A stretch of DNA of 64,000 nt from Bacteroidaceae bacterium (GCA_017642425.1 JAGCPB010000001.1:21424-85423), one strand, 5' to 3'. Counted from the first letter of the stretch, positions 34,724 to 44,637 are shown. The notes: a model not told the origin generated them from the sequence alone. A program made the numbers and translations.

Positions 34724-36772
34724 ATGAATTCTTTGCAATTTCAAATCTCGTCCTTTGTCATTGGTTTGATAATAGGAACTTTATATTACATGATCCTTGC
34801 CAGAAACAGCAAGAGCAATAAGCTGTTTTTCAGAACATTGTGCATATGTGCCATAATTATATTCGTGGTTCATTCCTTTTTGGATGCATATGTTATTTCC
34901 GAAATTTCAGTTGGAGACTTGAGTTCGTTCTTTATAATAGCTCTTGCATTTTTTCATTCTCTTGAGCTTTTTGTCTTTCAGACTCATTTTTTTGATAACG
35001 GATATCAGGAGTTTTTTTTCGGAAAAGACGGATGTGAGTTTAGTAGTCATCCATGGTTGGCGTATCTGTTTGTCATAACATTTATTCTGGCGGCAATTAC
35101 ATCTGTCGCTTTGGTAATAAAGGCAATTAACCGAAGAAGGGCTGGTCTTATGTGGCTATCAGACAATAAGGATAAGGCGGGGATGTCTCATGTCTTCTTC
35201 TTGGGTGGTAAGATGGCTCTTACATTGGCTGAAGATATAAAAAAACATTTTCCTGACAATCCCAGGATATTTGTTGGATATCCGGATCCGGAAGAAATAT
35301 TTATGGATCTGTCAATCTGGGAGAAAATCAAAAAGCTTTTCAAAAGCAGGACTGAAGATGATCTTGGACCATTTGATGCCATTGTGTATTCCCGCATACC
35401 TTTAAGTGAGGCTGTGGGAACTGATATTTGTAGCCAGATGAATCTAAAAGACCTTGAGTTGTTCCTTAAGAATCATATGTGCAAGGTCTATCTTTTATCT
35501 GATGACGAAAAAGAAAATCTTCATTGTGCAGAGATTCTATATAGGGACGGATGTACCGCTGAAATTTTTTGCCGTGCATGTCGTGAAGGAGTAAACCGCA
35601 TGTATGAGGATGCTATGACCAAGACTCCTTCAATAAATGTTCATCTGGTTGATTCCTCATATCTGGCGGTTAGGAATATAAAAAACTGTCAGGAACTGCT
35701 TCCTGTTAATTATGTCGAAAAGGGAATAGACAAGAATGGGTATCGTGAAGGATGGGTGGATTCTGCATTTAACTCTATGATTCTTGGATTCGGCGAAACA
35801 GGCCGCGAGGCTTTGGGATTCCTCTATGAACACGCTGCGTTTGTAGACAGGGATTTTAAACGGAGTCCTTTCTCATGTGTTGTAATGGACAGGCAAATGG
35901 GGAAACTGGAGCAAGCTTATAGAAAAAGTTTCCCTGGAATGAATGAGTCTGTAGGTGTCTTTTTTAAATTATGCGAAATAGGGTCAAATGAATTCTGGCT
36001 GGATTTAGCGGATAGAATACAAAACCTTAATTACATAGTTATTTGTTTAGGCGATGATAGGCTGAATCTTTATCTTGCTGTTGAAATGGTGGAGTATGCT
36101 TTCAGGCATGGAAAAGACCTTTCCAAGAATTTTGTCATCCTCGTGGCTCAGGAAGATCCTACACATCTGGACAATGTCACTCTTAATCATTATAATCAGA
36201 TCGGTCAGTATCATAACTGCATCAGGACCTTTGGAGATAGGAAAGATGTGTGGACGTATGATAATATGACGAATGAAAGTATAAAAGCCAAAGCTAAGAG
36301 TTATTTTGCCGGATACATGCGTGCTCAAGGCGATACAAGAGACCCGGAAGTTTTATGGAATCAACGTGATGAAGAAATAGAAACGACATCTGATTATGCA
36401 ATTCATGCTCAACGTGTCCGTCAGCGTTCGCAAGATTATGCCAACTGTTTCCATGTGTCTACTAAGTTGGCATTGATTGGTCCGGAGATTTATGACTGTC
36501 GTCGTGACATAGCCAAATGTATTCCCGCAGATTTTAAGAAGAATCCTATTCATTATACCGGGGCGGATGAACATGCGAAGAAAGTCTTGCACTATCTGGC
36601 AGTGCATGAGCATATCCGTTGGGAAGCATCACATGTAGCTATGGGATATACGCCAGGTAAAGTTACAGATGAAGTATTGAAGACTCATGTTTGCATTATG
36701 AGTTATGACGATTTGACCCCAGAAGTGCAACACTATGATTATCTTGTAGTCAAGACCACATTTGAGATATAG
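34724..36772 (+). CDS. Transmembrane - Rossmann (RCK-like) - RyR protein
   Basis: 682 residues. About four N-terminal membrane segments lie between residues 8 and 133. A first Rossmann-like segment (HVFFLGGKMALTLAEDIKK, ~152-170) and a second with the TrkA-N-type loop GFGETGREALGFLYEHA (~350-366) follow. The C-terminal ~65 residues are a RyR-like domain: AVHEHIRWEASHVAMGYTPG, KTHVCIMSYDDL. The layout resembles a ligand-gated ion channel or transporter regulator with cytoplasmic nucleotide-binding domains, but no K+-selectivity filter was seen. Opening or signalling upon binding a NAD-derived ligand is a hypothesis based on the TIR/SIR2 neighbours. Confidence 0.75.
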   Translation: MNSLQFQISSFVIGLIIGTLYYMILARNSKSNKLFFRTLCICAIIIFVVHSFLDAYVISEISVGDLSSFFIIALAFFHSLELFVFQTHFFDNGYQEFFFGKDGCEFSSHPWLAYLFVITFILAAITSVALVIKAINRRRAGLMWLSDNKDKAGMSHVFFLGGKMALTLAEDIKKHFPDNPRIFVGYPDPEEIFMDLSIWEKIKKLFKSRTEDDLGPFDAIVYSRIPLSEAVGTDICSQMNLKDLELFLKNHMCKVYLLSDDEKENLHCAEILYRDGCTAEIFCRACREGVNRMYEDAMTKTPSINVHLVDSSYLAVRNIKNCQELLPVNYVEKGIDKNGYREGWVDSAFNSMILGFGETGREALGFLYEHAAFVDRDFKRSPFSCVVMDRQMGKLEQAYRKSFPGMNESVGVFFKLCEIGSNEFWLDLADRIQNLNYIVICLGDDRLNLYLAVEMVEYAFRHGKDLSKNFVILVAQEDPTHLDNVTLNHYNQIGQYHNCIRTFGDRKDVWTYDNMTNESIKAKAKSYFAGYMRAQGDTRDPEVLWNQRDEEIETTSDYAIHAQRVRQRSQDYANCFHVSTKLALIGPEIYDCRRDIAKCIPADFKKNPIHYTGADEHAKKVLHYLAVHEHIRWEASHVAMGYTPGKVTDEVLKTHVCIMSYDDLTPEVQHYDYLVVKTTFEI

Positions 36773-36786
36773 TTGAATTTGATGAA

Positions 36787-37275
36787 ATGAAATTGCTGAA
36801 TTTCCTGCCGTTCCATATACCTGCCCCTACAGTCAAGATGTTGCGCAAGTATAACAATGAACGATACTGTATCTCTCACCTGTATGATGGAAAAACAGGT
36901 AACTACATCTGTGATGCAATTGAGGATACAGTTCGTGATGTGAATCATAATGGCCATTTTGATAATGGAGAGGAGAAAGTGTACGGTAAGACAGCAATAC
37001 CTTGTGGCCGTTATTATGTGACATTCCGCAAGACTACTCTTAACATTGGAACAAAAGCCAAGGGTGGTTGCATACCATTGATTCATGATGTACCTCATTT
37101 TTGTTTTATCCGTATTCATAATGGGGTGGATGAGAAAAATTCAGAAGGCTGTATTATTTTGGGACACAATAAAGAGAAAGGTAAGGTTTTGGATTCAGAG
37201 TCAGTATGCCTGGATTTTTACCAGCGCATGAAATACAGACCTTTTTGGCTAGAAATAATAGATGAATTCCTATAA
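36787..37275 (+). CDS. DUF5675-family (L,D-transpeptidase-like) protein
   Basis: 162 residues, no signal peptide. GKTAIPCGRYYVTF, FCFIRIHNGVDEKNSEGCIILG and a C-terminal FWLEII segment fit DUF5675. Its conserved IH.G...GC pattern recalls the His/Cys catalytic core of L,D-transpeptidases. Members are common in phage and mobile regions of Bacteroidetes. Whether it is a peptidoglycan enzyme is unknown; the lack of a signal peptide would require another way to the periplasm. It ends the run of signalling genes before the exported group at 37.5-44.6 kb. Confidence 0.7.
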   Translation: MKLLNFLPFHIPAPTVKMLRKYNNERYCISHLYDGKTGNYICDAIEDTVRDVNHNGHFDNGEEKVYGKTAIPCGRYYVTFRKTTLNIGTKAKGGCIPLIHDVPHFCFIRIHNGVDEKNSEGCIILGHNKEKGKVLDSESVCLDFYQRMKYRPFWLEIIDEFL

Positions 37276-37495
37276 TTATAACAATATATTAATTAAAATA
37301 TTGCTAAAATTGCACTATATTAATTCCGGAAACATCCTAATTGCAACTAAATAAAGATATGAATTCAGTAACAATCTGTTCTCAACTTTATGATTGGGAG
37401 GTTGTCAGGACTACCTTAGAATGGTATGCTTCAAATAAACAGTAATATTGAATAGTTTTTTTTCGTTTAAATATGTAATTACAACAATGTTAAAT
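37276..37495 (+). other. 220-bp AT-rich gap inside the operon
   Basis: This is the longest gap in the operon. It is very AT-rich and has no consensus TAnnTTTG box or T-tailed hairpin that I could find. A 28-codon frame with an ATG at 37359 and TAA ending at 37445 lies within it (MNSVTICSQLYDWEVVRTTL...), possibly a remnant gene or a small peptide; I would not call it a gene. Confidence 0.4.
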
Positions 37496-38503
37496 ATGAA
37501 AAAGATTGTATTATCTCTTATTCTGGTACTCGCAACTGGAATAAGTATGGCTCAGAGCCAGTTTGTAGCTACACTTGTACACAATGGTGAGGTATCTACC
37601 TATTACGGATTCAATGCTTTTGTAGACGCATATACAGCAGCTGATAATGGTGATATAATAACACTATCCAGTGGTACTTTCAGGTCAACCAAAATCAGTA
37701 AAGGATTGACTGTAAGAGGTGCTGGATTTGTTGATGACTCTGAATCTCAGACTAACAGTACCGTAGTTACTGGCAATTTTTCAATTAACTTAGCGGATTC
37801 ATTACGTTTAAGTTTTGAGGGAATTCTTTTTAATGATGTTGTATCTCTCACCAACCTTAGTAATTCTCAATTTCTAAAGTGTTATTTTAATTATTTGTCA
37901 AATGTTTCAAGTAGTAAGGCCATAAATAATACTTTTTATCATTGTTATATAAAAGATCCTGATTTATTTGGCGAAAATAGTTTCATTTCTTGTGTGGTTA
38001 GATTTCGTAATTCATCTCAATCTTGTTCTTATACTTTCGATAACTGCATATTATTAGCTGGCAGTTCTGGTAGTCCTGTATATTATTCCACTTGTCGCAA
38101 CTGCATTTTTATTCAACGTTCTGGTTATTATTTCAATAGTTCTTCTTTATCTCCTTCATCCGGAGGACTTGCTTTCAATTGTATTTCAAATTATATATCT
38201 GGTTATTCTTATATTTTTAGCGCCCAAACTAATAATACAAATCAGATGGTTTCTGTTCCTATAAGTTCAATTTTTAAGACATATGATGGTGAAGGAATGC
38301 CACTTGAAGAAAGGTTTGAACTAACAGATAGCGCTGCAGCAGTATTCTTAGGCTCAGATGGTACTCAGGTGGGCATTTATGGAGGTCCTTTTCCGTTTTC
38401 TCCTACTCCCAGTTATCCGCGTATAACAAAATTCGAGGTTTCAAACAAAACAGACTCTGAAGGTAAACTCCGCATGAAACTTGAGGTTAAGTCTGGAAAC
38501 TGA
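37496..38503 (+). CDS. Exported beta-helix-like protein
   Basis: 335 residues from the ATG at 37496, which begins a standard signal peptide (MKKIVLSLILVLATGISMAQ); the frame is open back to 37448 without a better start. The mature part has AYTAADNGDIITLSSGTF and GLTVRGAGFVDD, the opening of pectate-lyase-like parallel beta-helix proteins, then many Asn/Ser/Tyr-rich short strands and Cys pairs. No lyase catalytic set was seen. It ends near TKFEVSNKTDSEGKLRMKLEV without a recognised sorting domain. A surface or periplasmic binding protein is likely. Confidence 0.72.
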   Translation: MKKIVLSLILVLATGISMAQSQFVATLVHNGEVSTYYGFNAFVDAYTAADNGDIITLSSGTFRSTKISKGLTVRGAGFVDDSESQTNSTVVTGNFSINLADSLRLSFEGILFNDVVSLTNLSNSQFLKCYFNYLSNVSSSKAINNTFYHCYIKDPDLFGENSFISCVVRFRNSSQSCSYTFDNCILLAGSSGSPVYYSTCRNCIFIQRSGYYFNSSSLSPSSGGLAFNCISNYISGYSYIFSAQTNNTNQMVSVPISSIFKTYDGEGMPLEERFELTDSAAAVFLGSDGTQVGIYGGPFPFSPTPSYPRITKFEVSNKTDSEGKLRMKLEVKSGN

Positions 38504-38524
38504 TCATTTGCTTATAAAAAGCCA

Positions 38525-41500
38525 ATGAAGAAAATACAGCTATTTATAATGCTGTTAATTTTGGCTGTACCACTGCCAGGTGCTGTCAAGACCAAATATG
38601 AATATTGGTTTGACAATGATCGCACAAGCGTGGTTTCCGGTATAGTTGATTCTACATCACTTGATCTTTTGATTGAGACTGGTTTACTGGAGTCTGGCAT
38701 GCACACTATCCATGTTATGCTTACTGATACTAATGGAGCGCCAGTTCCGGTCATAACCAGACATTTCATAAAGGCATTCAATGCTGATGAAATGAAAGAG
38801 GTCGTATTCTGGATAGATAATGATACAAGCGCCATAAAAAGACAGAACAGTATTGACGGCATTATTGAGATAGGGACTGATAAAATGGACTATGGCTTCC
38901 ACTATGTTCATGCTCAGGTAATAGGCAATTCCGGAACGCCGACTTCAGTCTCTTCTGCATATTTCATCAAGGCTTTTTATACTACCCAGTTGAAAGAGGT
39001 TAGTTACTGGTTTGACAATGACAGATCTGACAATCGCAAATTGGACATCACGGATGATATTATTGAGTTAAACACAGATGATATTGATTATGGATTTCAT
39101 TTTGTCCATATACAGGTTGTTGATAGTACAGGGATAGCTACATCAGTTTCAACAAAATCTTTCATTAAAACGTTTTCATCAACCAAGATCAAGGATATTT
39201 GCTATTGGTTTGACAATGACGAATCAACAATTCACTCATTGAAAACATATGATGATATTATAGAGATTCCGGCAGATTCTCTGTTGAACGGTTTCCATTC
39301 AATACATGTTAGGATTACTGACGATTTTGGCAGTCCTACATCTGTAGCTACAAGCTTCTTTATCAAGATGGATACAGATATCGATCAGTTTCGCATGTTC
39401 TATTCTGTTGATAACGGCAAGAGTATTGAAATTACCAATGATATAACTGATGGGGTATGCTATCTGGATTTGGATATGAGTAATCTGACCGATGGGTTGC
39501 ATAGACTGGTTTATTATCTGGCAAATGAGAATGAAGTAACCACGAGTATCCGTACATGCATATTCTGGAAAAATCCTATAGATGAGGCTCCTGTGCTGGA
39601 ATACAGCTACTGGCTTAATGACGATGGTGACACTACTGTAGTCCAGAATACGGATTATTCTGATCCGTTAATTATGGATGTTATGGTTCCTGTGGAGAGC
39701 GTGCCTTTCAGGAGTACGTATTTCAGTTTTTTAGTTGAGGATGGCAAACCGGTTGCATATGCCAAAAATGATTTCCATATCAACGTTAAGAACTATTTTG
39801 GATATACAGATGAAGAGATGGCATCATACACCGATATGAATGTTAGTTATCCGATAGAGAATCTTATTCATCTTGAACCAAATGATGTCAAGACTTCAGC
39901 AGTACCTGGCGAAAACAAGATCCTATGGTTTAAGTTTGATGTTGCACAGAATGATTCCGTCACTTTGAGGCTTGATGCCGAAGCTACTATGCAACTTTTC
40001 TCTCCCACCGGTCAAGAACTTATAAATGTTAATGATACCAATGCATTGCATTATAATGCCTCCTGGGTACATGAAAATGGAACATGTTATGTTGCTGTAC
40101 ATGATGTTACTGCAGCAGTTAACGACATTACTATTGAGTATAACAGGACTGATGCATATGGATTACCTCATGTAATGAGTTTAACATGTAGTGATTCAAT
40201 TAATATTGTGCTTGGGAATGTGGTGAATTTGTATGACGTAGTTACACTTTTGCCGTTGGAATCACGTAATAGGCTGCTGACAGTAAGTTCTGATAATGAA
40301 CTGATAGCCAAAATTGTAGATGGTGGAGATGGGAAACTCGAGATTGTTGGAGCCAGTGCCGGTATAACAAATATCACTGTCAGGTCTAATGATACACCAA
40401 GCACCTATAAGAGTATTAAGATTAAGGTATCAGAGCCGGACATAAAGATTAATTATGATGGTCGATTCCTTTCTTTCGATGCCGTTGATGGTGTAATACA
40501 TTATACCTTGGATGGAACAGAACCTTCAGCACAATCACCTATGTTTAAGAACAAGATTGATGTTATGGGCCTTTGTGGAGTTAAGGCAATTGCTGTAAAT
40601 AACGGATATGAATCTATGCCTGGCCATTATACTGTTGACAGTTATTATGATGGTGCTATAGCTACTACATCCCAAAAAGGTGTGCTAGCTAAAGCATTTG
40701 GATGGTGTGGCACTGATGGGGTGGAGAATCTTAGGATAGAGGGTACGCTTGATAATTCTGATTTTGAAACCATCAGGACCCTTGTTAATCTAAGACTGCT
40801 TGATTTGAGTAATGCAGTAATTGCGGGGAATGAGCTTACAGACAGCCTGCTATCTGGTTCCGGAGTCTTGAGCGTAAAATTCCCGTCAACCATAGAGAAG
40901 GTAGGTAATGGATTGTTCTACGGATGTGATAATCTGGCATCAATAGTATGGAGCAGCACGACTGTCTTGACTCAGGATGTATTCGGTGGTATGGACAACC
41001 CCAATTTCCTGCTGTTTGTTAACGATATTAGCCAGGCTGTCCGGACCGGGATTACCAATATTGTGGTTAATGGAATGGCTCAACGAATCACTCTGTCTGA
41101 CAATATCCTGCCTGATGGAACTCATGGCCCTGCTAATTTTTATTGTCCCATGAGTTTTAGGGTCCAGAATGAGATTACATATACCCATAATTACTCTCAA
41201 ATCACTCTGATAGGTGACTGTGGCGGATGGGAGACATTGTCTTTGCCATTTGATGTGCAGACGATAACCCATTCTGAAAAGGGTGAGATAGTTCCATTCA
41301 AGTTATCTGCATCAGGTAGAAAACAGTTCTGGTTGTGTGCTCTTACAGATAATGGATTTGTTGATGCAGACAGTATTCAGGCAAACAAGCCATATCTGAT
41401 AGCAATGCCTAATAACCCGGAATATTCGCCATTTTATTGTCTTAACGGCGATGTTACATTCTCTTCTAGAAATGTGGTAGTTCCTGTTTCACAACCAGAT

Positions 41501-41848
41501 ACAAGCTATAATGGTAGTTCCGGCTTTGTTCCGTGTTTTGAGCAAAAAGGGTCATCAGAGTCAATATATGCCTTGAATGTGGGTGAAGAACGTTGGAACT
41601 TTGCTGCTGGCAGTTTATTTGACCGTAATTATAGGAGTGTTTATCCATTTGAGGCATATCGAATATCAACATCACATGCTGTTCAAAGGATGCCTATTGC
41701 GAATGATATCAACGGAAACGCCACGAGTGTGTTGATTCCAAGAGCGGATGGTGTTGAAATCTTAAGATATGATTTGAAAGGAATGCCGGTGGATGACAAC
41801 CATAAAGGGCTATACATTCAAGACGGTAAGGTATGGTTCAGGAAATGA
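38525..41848 (+). CDS. Large exported repeat protein (YWFDND repeats) with C-terminal sorting-like tail
   Basis: 1107 residues with a signal peptide. Residues ~20-420 contain about six repeats of ~67 residues, each starting near (Y/F)WFDND or a variant and containing GFH.(V/I)H and FIK. The middle has a DVTAAVNDI pre-peptidase-like segment, an Ig-like stretch and a chitobiase-like HYTLDGTEPSAQSP motif (~660). Leucine-rich-type sections follow (NLRLLDLSNAVIAG). The end, ILRYDLKGMPVDD..KGLYIQDGKVWF, resembles Bacteroidetes type IX-like or anchor tails. It overlaps the next gene by ATGA. Function unknown; likely large surface adhesin-like. Confidence 0.75.
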   Translation: MKKIQLFIMLLILAVPLPGAVKTKYEYWFDNDRTSVVSGIVDSTSLDLLIETGLLESGMHTIHVMLTDTNGAPVPVITRHFIKAFNADEMKEVVFWIDNDTSAIKRQNSIDGIIEIGTDKMDYGFHYVHAQVIGNSGTPTSVSSAYFIKAFYTTQLKEVSYWFDNDRSDNRKLDITDDIIELNTDDIDYGFHFVHIQVVDSTGIATSVSTKSFIKTFSSTKIKDICYWFDNDESTIHSLKTYDDIIEIPADSLLNGFHSIHVRITDDFGSPTSVATSFFIKMDTDIDQFRMFYSVDNGKSIEITNDITDGVCYLDLDMSNLTDGLHRLVYYLANENEVTTSIRTCIFWKNPIDEAPVLEYSYWLNDDGDTTVVQNTDYSDPLIMDVMVPVESVPFRSTYFSFLVEDGKPVAYAKNDFHINVKNYFGYTDEEMASYTDMNVSYPIENLIHLEPNDVKTSAVPGENKILWFKFDVAQNDSVTLRLDAEATMQLFSPTGQELINVNDTNALHYNASWVHENGTCYVAVHDVTAAVNDITIEYNRTDAYGLPHVMSLTCSDSINIVLGNVVNLYDVVTLLPLESRNRLLTVSSDNELIAKIVDGGDGKLEIVGASAGITNITVRSNDTPSTYKSIKIKVSEPDIKINYDGRFLSFDAVDGVIHYTLDGTEPSAQSPMFKNKIDVMGLCGVKAIAVNNGYESMPGHYTVDSYYDGAIATTSQKGVLAKAFGWCGTDGVENLRIEGTLDNSDFETIRTLVNLRLLDLSNAVIAGNELTDSLLSGSGVLSVKFPSTIEKVGNGLFYGCDNLASIVWSSTTVLTQDVFGGMDNPNFLLFVNDISQAVRTGITNIVVNGMAQRITLSDNILPDGTHGPANFYCPMSFRVQNEITYTHNYSQITLIGDCGGWETLSLPFDVQTITHSEKGEIVPFKLSASGRKQFWLCALTDNGFVDADSIQANKPYLIAMPNNPEYSPFYCLNGDVTFSSRNVVVPVSQPDTSYNGSSGFVPCFEQKGSSESIYALNVGEERWNFAAGSLFDRNYRSVYPFEAYRISTSHAVQRMPIANDINGNATSVLIPRADGVEILRYDLKGMPVDDNHKGLYIQDGKVWFRK

Positions 41849-43380
41849 GAAGACTGCTTATTACACTTATGCTTACAGGAATGGCTGTGTTGTGTTATGC
41901 ACAGCAAGGGTTAAGTGTGGAGAGTTTCAGATATTTAGAAAAAGATCTTACTGCTCTTACTCATGAGACAGAACGAGAGGATCAGAATGGCAACAGAGCT
42001 GCTCTAATCAAGATTGTTACGCCAGAACGAGGATTTGTATTTGATGGCGGAATGTTGGGGGTGGTGGATGTTGTAGAACAGGAAGGTGAGATATGGCTTT
42101 ATGTCCCACCGCGTTCACGTCATCTAAGCATTACACATAGATATTTCGGTAAATTGAGTGAATATGAATACCCTGTTGAGATTGTAGCAGGGCGTACATA
42201 TGAGATGAGACTGGATATTGGTACTGGCCGCTACGTTAATATTACAACATCTGTCAATGGTGCCAGTGTAGTAGTTGATGGCAGAAATGTAGGCGTATCA
42301 CCTGTATATAATCATTATCTGACATTTGGAAAGCATAGTATAGACGCTGTTTCAGGTAATTATGAGGGTAGTGCTGAAATTGATGTTACTCAGAACACAG
42401 AGAAAGGAGTGGTGCTAATGGTGTCTATGAACGATATTTCCCCATTGTTGGGGGAGGTGGTGGTTGATGTGGATAATGGCGCTGACATTATTTATGGTGG
42501 ACAACGTGTCAGCTCCGGAGTATGGAGAACCCAACTTAAAGAAGGTGAATACGTTGTTTCTACAGCACTTCCTGATTGTGATACAGTTAGGACTTCATTC
42601 AAGGTCATAAGGCAGCAACAAAATATGGTAAAGGCAAATGCTCCAATTCCACATACCGGATTCTTGCGTATATACAGCAGACCTCATAATGTGACAGTTA
42701 TATGCGATGGAAAGACAGAACTTGATTTAAGTCAAACTTTGTCTATGACAGTTGGACAGCATGAATTGACTTTCTCACATAAAGGATACAACACTGTTAC
42801 TCTGAATTATGCTATTCAACGTGGCATAACAATGTTTGATACCGTTTCACTAGATAAGATGAAATATGTCCGTCCAGTTGCATTCTATTTCGGTGCAGGT
42901 TATACTATGCGTGATTTGTCTGGTGTTACTGCTGTAATAGGTGCAGTATTATTTAACAACGACATTCAGTTGACGTATACATTTGGAACAGGGCCTTCAG
43001 ATAATGTTTACTGGTATGATGAAGCCGGTAAATGGCAAAGTTCAATCCAGTACAGTCATAATACTCTGTCAGTAAGATATGGTTATCAGTTTATGCCTAT
43101 ACAGAGAATGGCTATCACGCCATATATTGGTTATGGGTTGGAAAGTATGATAGCTCATAAAAAAGAAGGAACAGGGAATTATGTGGATGGCGCAACTGCA
43201 AGTACAGTGGGGGCGGGAGTAAAACTTATGTTTGTTCCTGTAGGACATGTCAATTTGTTTTTTCAGGCAGGATATGATTATGCAGTAAGTATGGATGAAC
43301 CTTTGAGGCGCGTAATAGATGTAGCAGGTTTTAAAGTGGATGGATTCAATGCCACTGCCGGGTTATTGTTAAGCTTCTGA
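41845..43380 (+). CDS. Exported PEGA-domain protein with outer-membrane beta-barrel
   Basis: 511 residues from the ATG at 41845, which overlaps the upstream TGA as ATGA; an ATG at 41833 is less likely. The signal peptide ends at CYAQ. PEGA-type modules occur at ~135-185 (NITTSVNGASVVVDGRNVG) and ~270-325 (GFLRIYSRPHNVTVICDGK). The last ~170 residues (VAFYFGAGYTMRD to FNATAGLLLSF) alternate like a transmembrane barrel and end in Phe. PEGA modules usually link a membrane part to peptidoglycan or surface layers. It parallels the BACON/barrel protein at 16685. Confidence 0.78.
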   Translation: MRRLLITLMLTGMAVLCYAQQGLSVESFRYLEKDLTALTHETEREDQNGNRAALIKIVTPERGFVFDGGMLGVVDVVEQEGEIWLYVPPRSRHLSITHRYFGKLSEYEYPVEIVAGRTYEMRLDIGTGRYVNITTSVNGASVVVDGRNVGVSPVYNHYLTFGKHSIDAVSGNYEGSAEIDVTQNTEKGVVLMVSMNDISPLLGEVVVDVDNGADIIYGGQRVSSGVWRTQLKEGEYVVSTALPDCDTVRTSFKVIRQQQNMVKANAPIPHTGFLRIYSRPHNVTVICDGKTELDLSQTLSMTVGQHELTFSHKGYNTVTLNYAIQRGITMFDTVSLDKMKYVRPVAFYFGAGYTMRDLSGVTAVIGAVLFNNDIQLTYTFGTGPSDNVYWYDEAGKWQSSIQYSHNTLSVRYGYQFMPIQRMAITPYIGYGLESMIAHKKEGTGNYVDGATASTVGAGVKLMFVPVGHVNLFFQAGYDYAVSMDEPLRRVIDVAGFKVDGFNATAGLLLSF

Positions 43381-43389
43381 TTTTGGGAT

Positions 43390-44637
43390 ATGGTTATGAG
43401 AAAGATATCATTTGTTCTTGTATTATGGTGTACAGTCATGTTTTTTGCTGACTGTCACAATAAGGAATATAATCTTACTGTGGTACCAAGTAATGAATAT
43501 ATCCATACATCAGATGTGTCTTTGTTAGGTAGTGTCACAAGTGGTGTAATTAAAATAGATGCCAATTGTGGCTGGTCTTTATCATGTGACTCTGATTTTG
43601 TACATCTTTCAAAAACTAGCGGTAATAACAGTGATTCTGTTTATTTCTCAATAACTGCGAATTCTTCATCGGTAAAAGAGCGTATTTCAATTGTTCACCT
43701 TTCCAGTTCAGGAGGAATAAAAACCACAATAAATATCAAGCAATACAAAAATGAGGAACTGATAGAAGTAGATCCTGATCATCTGGATTATCTGGCAAAC
43801 CAGACAGATACACGAGCTTTTTATGTTAAAGCTAATGGACATTGGAGTATTGACAGCAGCCAAGTCATACCAGATTGGATCGTACTTTCACCAACTCAAG
43901 GTAACGGTAGTCTTTGGGTAAATGTTTCAGTTCAAAAGAATGATAATGATTCAGAAAGGGAAAAAGATATAATCATTGTTGGCGATAAGGGTGCAATGGC
44001 TAAAATAAAGATTAAACAATCGGGTCTTTCTACTCTTCTTTTAGCATCACCGTCCAACATATTGGCCGAACCTTCAGATAATTTATATGGGTTTACCATA
44101 TCGGGTAATGTAAAATGGCATGTTAAGTTGTCATCAGATTGGATATATGATTTGTCTATTGATGAGGGGTATGGCAAAGACTCTGTTACGTTCAGGTGCC
44201 GGGATAATTTGGATTTTCTGGAAAGGCAGGGTAAGATAATTGTCATATCGGAAAGTACAAATCAAAAAGACTCGGTTATAATAACTCAGAAGAAAGCTGA
44301 ATTGGCGTATGCCAGAAAACCGGTATTGGTGGCGTGTAACGAGAAAGAGGCTGAATTTACATACAGGATAGAATCATCATCATTTCCAGTAACTGAATTT
44401 GGCTTATGTTATTCAGAAAGTCCGCACCCCACTTTATATGACAATAAGATTAAAAGCAGTTCTGATCCGTTAGACGAAGAAGATGCCAGGTCGATGATAA
44501 ATGGACTTACTAAAGGCCATACTTATTATGTAAGTGTTTATGCAGTTAGTAAGGTTGGCATATCATATAGTGATGATTGCGTATTTGTGGCTTTGCCCAA
44601 ACCTGATAATGATGATATTGACCGTCCGGTGTTCTGA
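43390..44637 (+). CDS. BACON-domain lipoprotein
   Basis: 415 residues (start 43390 or the ATG at 43396). A signal peptide ends in FFADC, an acceptable lipobox. Three BACON-like modules follow: ANCGWSLSCDSDFVHLS, ANGHWSIDSSQVIPDWIVLS and GNVKWHVKLSSDWIYDLS, each closed by an IKQ-type strand. The last ~100 residues have a fibronectin III-like pattern (TEFGLCYSESPHPTLYD; GLTKGHTYYVSVYAVS). BACON domains are typical surface modules of Bacteroidetes. It is the last exported protein before the sigma factor gene, 46 bp downstream. Confidence 0.78.
   Translation: MVMRKISFVLVLWCTVMFFADCHNKEYNLTVVPSNEYIHTSDVSLLGSVTSGVIKIDANCGWSLSCDSDFVHLSKTSGNNSDSVYFSITANSSSVKERISIVHLSSSGGIKTTINIKQYKNEELIEVDPDHLDYLANQTDTRAFYVKANGHWSIDSSQVIPDWIVLSPTQGNGSLWVNVSVQKNDNDSEREKDIIIVGDKGAMAKIKIKQSGLSTLLLASPSNILAEPSDNLYGFTISGNVKWHVKLSSDWIYDLSIDEGYGKDSVTFRCRDNLDFLERQGKIIVISESTNQKDSVIITQKKAELAYARKPVLVACNEKEAEFTYRIESSSFPVTEFGLCYSESPHPTLYDNKIKSSSDPLDEEDARSMINGLTKGHTYYVSVYAVSKVGISYSDDCVFVALPKPDNDDIDRPVF

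Noticed and set aside
34724-35140. Potassium channel pore.
   Set aside because: The membrane segments lack a TVGYG-like selectivity filter, so only channel-like is claimed.
38580-39790. Tandem DNA repeats.
   Set aside because: The repeated TGGTTTGACAATGAC-like stretches encode the YWFDND protein repeat inside one intact frame.
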